DNA of 33,836 nt. It comes from Thiocystis minor (GTDB taxonomy: Bacteria > Pseudomonadota > Gammaproteobacteria > Chromatiales > Chromatiaceae). Where the stretch lies: NCBI RefSeq assembly GCF_016653465.1, contig NZ_NHSQ01000073.1, positions 1 through 33,836 on the forward strand, in the 5' to 3' direction. The notes below the pieces were generated by a model that saw nothing but the letters and a program-made list of their open reading frames with translations, was not told the origin of the DNA and did no database searches. Numbering within the stretch: the first letter of the stretch is position 1; each line of letters starts with the position of its first letter. The translations under genes and the position numbers were made by a program. This document shows, piece after piece, positions 14,996-23,217 of this stretch.

Positions 14996-16815
14996 TTCGC
15001 TGCGGTTTCACAGCGATTGCGCCCCGCCTGCTTGGCCCGATACAGAGCCTCGTCGGCGCGCAGAATCAGTGAATCCAGGGACTCGAACGGGTTGCGGAAG
15101 GCGAGCCCCAAGCTGACGGTGATCGGAATCGGCGCCTTTTGATTGACCGCGAAGGCATGCCTTTCGATGGCGGCACGGATGCGCTCGGCGGAGCGGCCCG
15201 CATCGGTCGGCGTGGTTCCCACCAGGAAAAGAATGAATTCCTCGCCGCCGAAACGCACCGGAATATCCGTGTCGCGGACCACCTGCCGCATGACCGTCGC
15301 GACCTGTCTCAGCACCTCGTCGCCTACGGGGTGACCGTAGGTATCGTTGACGGCCTTGAAATGATCCACGTCGATCATCAGGGCCGACACCAGCGCGTTC
15401 TCGTCGCGATCATGAAGACTGCACTGCCGCTCCATCACATCCTGCATATAGACGCGGGTAAACAATCCGGTCAGCGGGTCGCGGATGGAGCGTTGATACG
15501 CCTCCTTGCGCTTGCTTTCGATGGAGCGGTAGATCATCTCCCGTTCCAGCGCCACCTGGAGCGGCATCGCGATCTGCTGGATGACCTGTTCCTGCTCCGG
15601 CGTCACGTCGCTGTCGCGATGAAGATAGATCAAGGCCGCAGCCTCGATGCGTTCGCGTTGCGGCGAAAACAGCGGCATGGTCACCACCAGCTCGCCGTCC
15701 TCGGTGTGGCGGCTGCAAAAGAATCCGGTGTGCAGGGTATGGCCGTGCAGGTCCGGATCCATGCTCGCATGGGCCATTTCCCACTCCGGCCGAGTCATGC
15801 CGAGGATGGCCAACACCTCTGCCGGGGCATCGCCAACCACCCCCGAAAAACGGGTCTCGTGGGAGAGCGTCAACAGGGTTCCATCTTCCAGTCGGGCGTA
15901 ATAATCGATCTTTTCGACGGGCAGATTGCGACGGACGACATGGAACAGACGGTCGGCGATATCGCGAAAATCGCGGTACAGCAGCATGGTCTGGGTGATC
16001 TCGCGCAGGGTCTGGTTGAGGTGCGAGAGCCGCTGGATATCGGTGTTGCCCTGGGCGAAGAGATAGATGCCGCAGTCGAGATGTTTCAACTTGTCCGTCA
16101 GATAGGGCACCAGCCGCTCCGGGATGATGGAGCCATGCTGGGCGGCGATGATCTTGACCGGATATTGCTCGATGCGGTTCAACGCATAGTTCAGGATGTC
16201 GCGGCTCGGCATGTAGTGTTCGTGGAAGGGGCGCAGCGCCTCGAAGTGCGATTCGTCCTGTGCCACCAGCGTGGGGCGTGCGGTGAAACCGCCGTAGAGG
16301 TCGCTCGAAAAGAGCACCCCGGTACTTGGATCGAAGGTGCAGAAGGCGCCGGGGAAATGGGCGTAGGGGGTGAAGACGAACCGCAGTTCGCGATCATCCA
16401 GGGGCAGGCGCCAGTCGTGCTGGTCCACCAGCCAGAATGGCATCTTGAGTCCGTAGTGCTTGAGCAGCGCCTCCGCGCGCCAATGGGTGACGATGACCGC
16501 ATCCGGACGATCCGTCATCTCGTCGATCAGCGGGAGCGCGGCGGTGATATCCGGATCCTGATGATGGCAGACGAAATAGCGAATCCGGGTGAAGGGAATC
16601 ACCTCCTCGATCTTGCGCAGCGTGCCCGGAAAGGTCAGGCGCGAACCGGGATCGAAGAGCACCGATTGGTCGCCCTGTTCGATCAGATAGACATGGCACT
16701 GGAAGACATCGTCATTGAGCACATGGCCAACCCACCAGACCCGTGGGGCGATCTCCAACGCATGGGCGGTGTCGGCCAGGTCCAGGTGGGTAAGTTCGGA
16801 ATTCATCGTCGTCAT
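14968..16815 (-). CDS. diiron metallo-beta-lactamase-fold (ODP-like) sensor diguanylate cyclase
   Basis: A 615-residue cytosolic fusion. Residues about 20-270 resemble the metallo-beta-lactamase domain of flavodiiron and oxygen-binding diiron (ODP) proteins. Candidate ligands are His85, Asp87, Asp89 (HxDxD), His153, Asp172 and His227. The usual final His of the HxExDH motif is Ile90. A linker and GAF-like segment (about 280-430) leads to a GGDEF domain (about 445-605). It has active-site GGEEF (523-527) and an I-site RDTD (514-517) five residues upstream, so it should make c-di-GMP with product inhibition. The likely signal is O2, NO or redox state at the diiron centre. No flavodoxin domain is present, so reductase activity is unlikely. 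ATG 16815 is chosen; ATG 16806 is an alternative. Confidence 0.88.
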   Translation of the reverse strand: MTTMNSELTHLDLADTAHALEIAPRVWWVGHVLNDDVFQCHVYLIEQGDQSVLFDPGSRLTFPGTLRKIEEVIPFTRIRYFVCHHQDPDITAALPLIDEMTDRPDAVIVTHWRAEALLKHYGLKMPFWLVDQHDWRLPLDDRELRFVFTPYAHFPGAFCTFDPSTGVLFSSDLYGGFTARPTLVAQDESHFEALRPFHEHYMPSRDILNYALNRIEQYPVKIIAAQHGSIIPERLVPYLTDKLKHLDCGIYLFAQGNTDIQRLSHLNQTLREITQTMLLYRDFRDIADRLFHVVRRNLPVEKIDYYARLEDGTLLTLSHETRFSGVVGDAPAEVLAILGMTRPEWEMAHASMDPDLHGHTLHTGFFCSRHTEDGELVVTMPLFSPQRERIEAAALIYLHRDSDVTPEQEQVIQQIAMPLQVALEREMIYRSIESKRKEAYQRSIRDPLTGLFTRVYMQDVMERQCSLHDRDENALVSALMIDVDHFKAVNDTYGHPVGDEVLRQVATVMRQVVRDTDIPVRFGGEEFILFLVGTTPTDAGRSAERIRAAIERHAFAVNQKAPIPITVSLGLAFRNPFESLDSLILRADEALYRAKQAGRNRCETAANQRSGGGAG

Positions 16816-16956
16816 CGATCACGCCCGCCTTGAACCGGTTGAAAAGCGAAAACGCACGGCCTTCCGACTGCCTGTCTGACCGGCCTTGACCGCAACGTCG
16901 TGGCGCTCCAGACAAGTTTCAAATCGGGCGCGTCCGCAAGGCCGTTCGCCGCCAGC

Positions 16957-17565
16957 CTATCCACCCGCCAATTCCGTGGCGGCGGACTCGATCACCCGCG
17001 GTTCGGTGAGCGGGTAGGCGGGGATCTTCAGGCATTGCAGACGCGCCTGATAGGCGGTGCAGTACTCATGATGAAAGGTCAGAAAGAGCGGATGCGCGGC
17101 GATGTCCCGAACCTCGGCGATAAAGCGCAGATAGTTGCTGGACTGGCCCATATGATAGGCGGTCGGGGCCTCCTGCAGACGCAGCCGCTCGACGCGCGGA
17201 TCCCACAGCGGAAACACGGCGGGATTGGCGAGATGCAGCACCTTCGCGGCCCCGACCAGCGAGCCGAGACAGCCGGCGATCGCGTCGATGGACGGCTCAG
17301 AGAGGAGCGGCGCGGCGTCCCGCGCGGCGTCCAGTGCGTGCGCCGCCGCAGCCAGATGGGCGGTCTCCAGGCGCAGCGCCTGCGGCATCCAGGCATAGGC
17401 CAGACTCGCGAGGCGCAGAAAGTCGTCGACCGGGTTGGGCACGGGAAGCCGGGCGGCCGACAGCAGCACTGGATAGGTCCGCAGAAAAGTCGCCTCCCTG
17501 GAATGGCTCCCGAACCGGCTCCCGCGCACCCGATCGATGGCATGATAGAGGAGTTCGAGATTCAT
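16957..17565 (-). CDS. uncharacterised protein coupled to an S24-like gene
   Basis: A 202-residue, mostly helical protein I cannot assign. A distinctive segment is VGAAKVLHLANPAVFPLWDPRV (given here as motif VLHLANPAVFPLWDPRV), which reminds me of uncharacterised or HhH-glycosylase-like families with an LHxxNPxxFPxWDxRV signature; this is a weak link. The N-terminus (MNLELLYHAIDRVRG) has no signal peptide and no membrane segment is evident. ATG 17565 overlaps the TGA of the upstream S24-like gene (ATGA), indicating translational coupling and a shared role. Confidence 0.7.
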   Translation of the reverse strand: MNLELLYHAIDRVRGSRFGSHSREATFLRTYPVLLSAARLPVPNPVDDFLRLASLAYAWMPQALRLETAHLAAAAHALDAARDAAPLLSEPSIDAIAGCLGSLVGAAKVLHLANPAVFPLWDPRVERLRLQEAPTAYHMGQSSNYLRFIAEVRDIAAHPLFLTFHHEYCTAYQARLQCLKIPAYPLTEPRVIESAATELAGG

Positions 17566-17912
17566 GGGCGACGATCGTCCTGACGATCGTAGTGTTTAAT
17601 CTGGCGGCGGACATTGCGCTGAATGATGACACCCAGGACGGACCATTCCAGACCCTTGAGTTCGATCTCGGGATACAGTGGATTCACCGCGACCAGACGT
17701 TCGGCACCGCTGTCGTCCTTAAGGTATTGACGAAACCAGCGCACCCCCTCGACCTCCGCGAAGACATAGCTCCGGTTCACGCAGGCATCCGTCGGCTCCA
17801 CGATGACGATGCAGCGATCCGGAAACTCCGGCGCCATCTCGTCGCCCAGCACTTGCAGCGCATAAGGCTCGTGCATGCTGCAACCCGTGCCGCCCAGGTT
17901 AGGATCCGCCAT
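17562..17912 (-). CDS. S24/LexA C-terminal-like protein lacking the catalytic dyad
   Basis: A 116-residue protein covering only the beta-rich S24 (LexA/UmuD C-terminal) domain, with no DNA-binding helix-turn-helix. The S24 pattern GDSMxP appears as GDEMAPEF (23-30), so Glu25 replaces the nucleophilic Ser. The usual catalytic Lys position reads Arg (WFRQYL, Arg61). NPLYPEIEL and VLGVIIQR match the later conserved strands. It therefore cannot self-cleave by the normal mechanism and may act as a binding or dimerisation module. ATG 17912 is preceded by GAGG with 7 nt spacing; the open frame extends upstream but without a comparable start. The downstream 202-residue gene overlaps by 4 nt. Confidence 0.72.
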   Translation of the reverse strand: MADPNLGGTGCSMHEPYALQVLGDEMAPEFPDRCIVIVEPTDACVNRSYVFAEVEGVRWFRQYLKDDSGAERLVAVNPLYPEIELKGLEWSVLGVIIQRNVRRQIKHYDRQDDRRP

Positions 17913-18210
17913 GATGAAACCTCGTTGATCAATTGAAACCGCATTGGCAAAGATGCTGATTGTCAGACCGAGCGAATGCACAAACCGCGCGGATCAGGCT
18001 CGACGTGTCTCAGTACACCAGCAGCGAATACGGATTGTCGGCTGTGCGGACCAGGGAGTCAGGCGTCATGGCGAATTCTCTCCCCCCTTGTTGCGGTGTT
18101 GGCGTATTGTCCTGGCGATAAAATACTGGATCGTCGGCGTTTCGGCTGAAATTTTTCGGCTCATCAACCCTGGATCCCCGGCGCGCGATCCCCTGGAGGT
18201 CAAGCACCCA

Positions 18211-20043
18211 ATGATGAAGCGAATTATTGCCACCGAAAAGGTTCATGGCGACCGGCGCGACTGGCGCAATCTGCGCGACATGCTGCCCTATCTCTGGGAG
18301 TTCCGTGGCCGCGCCAGCCTGGCGATCGCCTGTCTGGTGCTGGCCAAGGTCGCCAATGTCGGCGTGCCGCTGGTGCTCAAGGGCATCGTCGACGCCTTCC
18401 AGGCGCCCGCGACCCAGACGCTGATCCTGCCGTTCAGCCTGCTGCTGGCCTACGGTCTGCTCAAACTCAGCGCTTCCCTGTTCAACGAACTGCGCGATGT
18501 CGTCTTCGCGCGGGTGCGCTACCGCGCCATGCGGCGTCTGTCCACGCGGGTGCTGGGACATCTGCACCGACTCTCGCTGCGCTATCACCTGGAACGCCAG
18601 AGCGGTGCCGTCAGCCGCGACCTGGAGCGCGGTACCCGCTCGGTCTCGACCATCCTCAATTATGTCGTCTTCAGCGTGCTACCGGTGCTGGTCGAATTCA
18701 CCCTGGTGGCGGCGATCCTGCTCGGTCGCTATGACCCGTCCTTCATGCTCGTCACCTTCGGCACGGTCGCGGTCTATTTCGCCTTCACCTTCGCGATCAC
18801 CGAGTGGCGCATGGACTATCGCCATCGGATGAACCGGCTCGACTCGGAGGCCAACCATCAGGCGTTCGACAGCCTCATCAACTACGAGACGGTCAAGTAT
18901 TTCGGCAACGAGCGCCTGGAACTGGATCGCTACGACGGCACGCTCGCCGACTGGGAGGAAATGGCGGTCGCCAGCCAAACCTCAATGTCGCTGCTCAATT
19001 TCGGTCAGGGCGCCATCATCGCCATCGGCGTCACGCTGATCATGAGCCTCGCGGCCCAGGGCGTGGTCGCCGGCCAGATGAGCGTCGGCGATCTGGTGCT
19101 GGTCAACGCGCTGCTGCTGCAACTCTTCATCCCGCTCGGGTTTCTCGGCATCGTCTACCGTCAGATCAAATACGCCATCGCGGACATGGATCTGGTGTTC
19201 AAACTGCTGGAGCGCACGCCCGAGATCCAGGACCGTCCAACCGCCCGGCCCCTGCGGCTGGGACAGGGCGGCATCCGTTTCGAGCGGGTGGATTTTCATT
19301 ATCAGCCGGAGCGCGCCATCCTGCGCGGCCTGGATTTCAGCATCGAACCCGGCCAAAAGCTCGCCGTGGTCGGCCATAGCGGCGCCGGCAAATCGACCCT
19401 GGCACGGCTGCTGTTTCGTTTCTACGACGTGACCGGCGGGCGTATCCTAATCGACGGTCAGGATCTGCGCGATCTCACCCAGAACAGCCTGCGCGCGGCC
19501 ATCGGCATCGTCCCCCAGGACACTGTGCTCTTCAACGACAGTCTTTATTACAACCTGGCCTATGGACGCCCCGGCGCGACCCGCGCGGAGATCGAGCGGG
19601 CCGCCGACATGGCCCATATCCGCGCCTTCATCGAGAGCCTGCCCGACGGCTGGGAAACGGTGGTCGGCGAGCGCGGGCTGAAACTGTCCGGCGGCGAGAA
19701 ACAGCGCGTCGCCATCGCCCGCGCCATTTTGAAACGTCCGCGCATCCTCATCTTCGACGAAGCGACCTCCTCGCTCGACAGTCACACCGAGCAGGCGATT
19801 CAGCAGACCATGATCGAGGTGGCCGAGAACCATACCACGCTGGTCATCGCGCACCGTCTCTCGACGGTCGTGGACGCCAACCGGATTCTGGTGATGGAAC
19901 AGGGTCGTATCCGCGAACAGGGCACGCATCGCGAGCTTCTGGACGCGGGCGGACACTATGCGTCGATGTGGGAGTTGCAGCAGCGCGAAGGGGGCGATGC
20001 CGTGGTCTTACCTGATGCATCTGGCGAGACCATGCCGTCATGA
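18211..20043 (+). CDS. Atm1-type ABC exporter (fused membrane and ATPase domains)
   Basis: A 610-residue half-transporter. The membrane domain spans about residues 30-335 with six helices, and the nucleotide-binding domain about 350-590. Walker A is GHSGAGKST (388-396), the signature LSGGEKQ (492-498) and Walker B ILIFDE (512-517, catalytic Glu517). NYETVKYFGNE (224-234) is characteristic of the Atm1/HMT1 subfamily, which exports glutathione- or persulfide-related compounds from the cytosol. ATG 18211 follows GGAGG (18195-18199); ATG 18214 is alternative. It functions as a homodimer. The next gene encodes a secreted protein on the same strand after 150 bp. The substrate is not determined by the sequence. 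Confidence 0.92.
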   Translation: MMKRIIATEKVHGDRRDWRNLRDMLPYLWEFRGRASLAIACLVLAKVANVGVPLVLKGIVDAFQAPATQTLILPFSLLLAYGLLKLSASLFNELRDVVFARVRYRAMRRLSTRVLGHLHRLSLRYHLERQSGAVSRDLERGTRSVSTILNYVVFSVLPVLVEFTLVAAILLGRYDPSFMLVTFGTVAVYFAFTFAITEWRMDYRHRMNRLDSEANHQAFDSLINYETVKYFGNERLELDRYDGTLADWEEMAVASQTSMSLLNFGQGAIIAIGVTLIMSLAAQGVVAGQMSVGDLVLVNALLLQLFIPLGFLGIVYRQIKYAIADMDLVFKLLERTPEIQDRPTARPLRLGQGGIRFERVDFHYQPERAILRGLDFSIEPGQKLAVVGHSGAGKSTLARLLFRFYDVTGGRILIDGQDLRDLTQNSLRAAIGIVPQDTVLFNDSLYYNLAYGRPGATRAEIERAADMAHIRAFIESLPDGWETVVGERGLKLSGGEKQRVAIARAILKRPRILIFDEATSSLDSHTEQAIQQTMIEVAENHTTLVIAHRLSTVVDANRILVMEQGRIREQGTHRELLDAGGHYASMWELQQREGGDAVVLPDASGETMPS

Positions 20044-20193
20044 AAGCATACCGCCAACCGGACCAGAGCCGTCCCGCGGCGCGCCACGCGACCATGGGCT
20101 TGTGTTCGACGGTTGCGCGCGACTACCATCAGACCCGCATCGCCATTCACAGAAGGCCGCCTTCAGCGGCTCAGCCACCATGAGGATAGACCA

Positions 20194-20709
20194 ATGATTC
20201 CACGCATCACCGCCACTCTAGCGGCCCTGGCCTGCTCGTCGGCCGTCACCGCCGCCACCTTCATGGACGACGACTGGGCGTCCGCCGCCTGCGCCGCCTG
20301 GAACAATACCCCCACCCTCACCAATGAACTCGGGGGCGCGGCCTGGGCGGCGAACGACGCCGGGCGCGGCTTCAAGATCATTCAACTCTACCGAGGCAAG
20401 TGTGGCGCCGCCTCCAAGGTCGAACTTGAGATCAGCAACCAGGACGGCAAGGCCCACTGCGCGCGCGGCGGCACGGTCAAGCACAGTCAACTCGACCCCA
20501 AGGTCGACTATCTGATGTACGCCTCCGACGAGGATTGGGCCTGCATGGGCCAGGGCAGCTTCGGCTGTGGCGCCATGGGCGCCATGATGACCGGCAAGCT
20601 CAAGTTTCAGGGTCCCAAGGGCGAGGCCATGAGCGTCATGGGGCCTTTCGACAGCTTTCTGCTCCTGACCGGAAAGGTTCCGGGCGACACCTCCTCCTGT
20701 CCGAAATAG
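20194..20709 (+). CDS. secreted SCP2-like protein
   Basis: A 171-residue protein with a signal peptide (MIPRITATLAALACSSAVTAA). The C-terminal half, with AMMTGKLKFQGPKGEAMSVM, fits the end of the SCP2 sterol-carrier-like fold (GKLKxxG signature). Six cysteines follow the signal peptide, suggesting disulfides in the periplasm. ATG 20194 has GAGG (20182-20185) 8 nt upstream. Lipid or hydrophobic-ligand binding is a family-based guess. It follows the ABC exporter with a 150-bp gap. Confidence 0.7.
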   Translation: MIPRITATLAALACSSAVTAATFMDDDWASAACAAWNNTPTLTNELGGAAWAANDAGRGFKIIQLYRGKCGAASKVELEISNQDGKAHCARGGTVKHSQLDPKVDYLMYASDEDWACMGQGSFGCGAMGAMMTGKLKFQGPKGEAMSVMGPFDSFLLLTGKVPGDTSSCPK

Positions 20710-20811
20710 ACCAGGCCCGCGGATTTCCAGCGACCACCTCGCGCGGGCCTTGACGCTTTGTCACGCCTCGCGCCTGGTTCCCGCCGATTCGCCAGGAACG
20801 GCGGCTTGGCG

Positions 20812-22488
20812 ATGACCAGACGCCGGCGACATCACTTCAACGGTACGAATGCCGCCATCGCGATGACCCCGAACAACACCCTCGGCGCCCCCCATCAGCC
20901 ACTCGAACCTTCCCGTGTCCACGCCATCCTCCGGGCAACGCAGCTCGCGATCCCGCTGCTGACGGTGGCGATCGCGCTGACGGCGGCCCTGATCCTGCTG
21001 GCGACGCATTGGATCTGGCCCGGCCCCCTCTGGCGGCTGTGGTTTTTCCTCGCCGCGCTCCTGCTGACCGGACTGCTTGGCCTGACCGTCGCCTGGATAC
21101 GTCTGCGCCGCCAACTGCTGATCCCGCTGGCGCGGCTGGAACACTCGTTAAGCCGGGTCTGCCAGGGCGAGCAGGGGGCCAGCGAGGCGCTGCGCGAGAC
21201 AGGCGTGCTCGGTCGCATCGCCCAGGATATCCGCGCCCTCAACGAGGAACTGACCGATCTCTACGAGGACATGGACAACCGGGTCGCGCGCCAAACCATG
21301 CGTCTCGCGCAAAAGACCGCCTCGCTCAAGATCCTCTACGACGTGGCCGCCGGCATTCAGCAAACCGAGAGCGTCGAGGAATTGCTGCTGCGCTTTTTGC
21401 GGGTGCTCAAGGAGATGATCAACGGGCGGGCGGCGACCGTGCGTCTGGTCATGGCCGACGGCTCGCGGCGTCTGATCGGCTCCATCGGCCTGAACGACGA
21501 TCTGGTGCGCGAGCAGGACATGGCCCCGGTGGATCTCTGTCTATGCGGCACGGCGCTCACGCCCGGCGACATCGTTTGCGACAAGGACGCGCGCTATTGT
21601 TCGCGCATCTATGGCCGGCGCATGTTCAAAAGCTCCGAGATCGAGGTGGTGACGGTGCCGCTGGAGCATCGCGACGAACTGCTCGGCGTCTACAGTATCT
21701 TCGTCGACCGGCCCGGCGTCACGGCGCGCGAGGACATCATGGATCTGCTTTTCACCGTCGGTCATCATCTGGGCGTCGCCATCGCCAAGCAACGCTCCGA
21801 CGCCGAGACGCGCCGACTCTCCATCGTCGAAGAACGAAACTCGCTGGCCCACGAACTGCATGATTCGCTGGCCCAAACCCTGGCGAGTCTGCGCTTTCAG
21901 TGCCGGATGCTGAACGATTCGCTGGGCGACGCCCCCATCTCCGAGGATGCCCGCAACGATCTGGCGCGCATTCGTAACGGACTCGACGAGGCCCATACCG
22001 AGCTGCGCGAACTGCTCGCCAGCTTCCGGGCGCCGCTCGACCGGCGCGGTCTGGTGCCCGCGCTGGCGAAACTCACCAACCGACTCGGTCGCGAGACCGG
22101 CGTCCATGTGCTTTTTCAGAACGATTGCCGGCCCTTTGAACTCTCTGCCAGCGAGGAACTTCAACTCCTGCGCATCGCCCAGGAGACGCTCGCCAACATC
22201 CGCAAGCACGCGCGAGCCCACACGGTTAGGGTACTGCTGACGCGCGAGCCCGATGGCCGGCATGTCCTGCTGATCGAGGATGATGGGGTTGGATTCAGCA
22301 CCCCATCCGATGGCGCCCGTCCTGGCGAGTGCATCGGTCTGTCAATCTTAGAGGAGCGCGCGCGCCGCATCGGCGCGGAGCTGTCCATCGAGAGCGATCC
22401 GGGAGAAGGCACCCGCGTTGAGGTCATCTTCGAGGTCAACCGGCGCGCCGCGCGCCCTGTGCTGGAGCCGATCCAATGCGCGTCCTGA
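20812..22488 (+). CDS. NarX-like sensor histidine kinase with cysteine-bearing GAF domain
   Basis: A membrane histidine kinase, 558 residues from ATG 20812. TTG 20758 and ATG 20863 are other starts in the same frame; none has a clear ribosome site. Two helices (about 46-69 and 73-96) are separated by only a few residues, so there is no periplasmic sensing domain. Then comes a HAMP-like segment, a GAF-like domain (about 170-325) with Cys243, Cys245, Cys256 and Cys263 (C-x-C-x10-C-x6-C), and a HisKA_3 domain with phospho-acceptor His350 in HELHDSLAQ. The HATPase_c domain carries ANIRKHARA (N box) and DDGVGF. It resembles the NarX/NreB class. The cysteines may bind Fe-S or sense redox. The stop overlaps the response-regulator gene by 13 nt. 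Confidence 0.9.
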   Translation: MTRRRRHHFNGTNAAIAMTPNNTLGAPHQPLEPSRVHAILRATQLAIPLLTVAIALTAALILLATHWIWPGPLWRLWFFLAALLLTGLLGLTVAWIRLRRQLLIPLARLEHSLSRVCQGEQGASEALRETGVLGRIAQDIRALNEELTDLYEDMDNRVARQTMRLAQKTASLKILYDVAAGIQQTESVEELLLRFLRVLKEMINGRAATVRLVMADGSRRLIGSIGLNDDLVREQDMAPVDLCLCGTALTPGDIVCDKDARYCSRIYGRRMFKSSEIEVVTVPLEHRDELLGVYSIFVDRPGVTAREDIMDLLFTVGHHLGVAIAKQRSDAETRRLSIVEERNSLAHELHDSLAQTLASLRFQCRMLNDSLGDAPISEDARNDLARIRNGLDEAHTELRELLASFRAPLDRRGLVPALAKLTNRLGRETGVHVLFQNDCRPFELSASEELQLLRIAQETLANIRKHARAHTVRVLLTREPDGRHVLLIEDDGVGFSTPSDGARPGECIGLSILEERARRIGAELSIESDPGEGTRVEVIFEVNRRAARPVLEPIQCAS

Positions 22489-23132
22489 TGATTGACGATC
22501 ACGCCCTCTTTCGCTTCGGGCTCCAGGAATTGCTGGAGCGACGCGGTATCGAGGTGATCGCGGTCGGGGACGCGACGGCCGGGCTGCAACGGGTTGCCGA
22601 AACCGTTCCCGACGTGGTTCTGCTGGACATGCGTATGCCGCAACTCTCCGGTCTGGAGCTGCTGCGTCAACTGCGCGCTACCCATCAGCGCATGCCGATC
22701 GCCATGCTAACCACCAGCGCCGAGGAGCGCGACGTGATCGATTCGCTGCAAAGCGGCGCGCAGGGCTATCTGCTCAAGGACATGGAACCGGACGCGCTGA
22801 TCGCCGCCCTGGGCGAGATCGTGCGCGGGCGCACCGTGGTCGCGCCCGAACTCGCCATCGTGCTCGCCCGGGCGGTCCAGGGCGAGGCACGGGGCGCGCA
22901 GACCGCCAGCGGCATCGCCGACCTCACCCCGCGCGAGCAGGAAATTCTCTGCCATCTCGCCGAGGGTCAAAGCAACAAGAGCATCGCGCGTCGGCTCGGG
23001 ATCTCGGACGGCACCGTCAAGCTGCACGTCAAGGCGATCCTGCGCAAACTGGAGGTCCATTCGCGGGTCGAGGCGGCAGTGATCGCCGTCGAGCGGGGGT
23101 TGTGCGAACGGGTGCCGGGGCGAGAGATCTGA
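22476..23132 (+). CDS. NarL/FixJ-family response regulator
   Basis: A 218-residue regulator. The receiver domain (about 1-120) has acidic pair Asp7-Asp8, phospho-acceptor Asp51 in VVLLDMRMP, conserved Thr in TTSAEE and Lys in LLKDM. The LuxR-type helix-turn-helix (about 148-210) contains LTPREQEIL and NKSIARRLGISDGTVKLHVKAI (quoted in part: SIARRLGISDGTVKLHV). It begins inside the kinase gene with overlapping frames, so the two form a cognate pair. Targets are unknown; no nitrate or nitrite reductase gene is in the window. Confidence 0.94.
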   Translation: MRVLMIDDHALFRFGLQELLERRGIEVIAVGDATAGLQRVAETVPDVVLLDMRMPQLSGLELLRQLRATHQRMPIAMLTTSAEERDVIDSLQSGAQGYLLKDMEPDALIAALGEIVRGRTVVAPELAIVLARAVQGEARGAQTASGIADLTPREQEILCHLAEGQSNKSIARRLGISDGTVKLHVKAILRKLEVHSRVEAAVIAVERGLCERVPGREI

Positions 23133-23200
23133 TGCGTCCGCGGGCGCTCGAGGAATGGCCACCACGCGCATCGGCGCGGCCGCTGGCAGAGACGGACGAG

Positions 23201-23217
23201 ACCGCGCCGGACGCGGT
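23201..23217. terminator. weak hairpin between convergent genes
   Basis: ACCGCG and CGCGGT form a 6-bp stem with loop CCGGA, followed only by TTA on the plus strand. It lies between the 3' ends of the response regulator and the ATP-grasp gene. Position suggests a shared terminator, but no proper U-tract is present. Confidence 0.25.

Noticed and set aside
15139-16833. 564-codon plus-strand frame over the diguanylate cyclase
   Set aside because: Shadow of the minus-strand gene, which carries the GGEEF and metal-ligand motifs.
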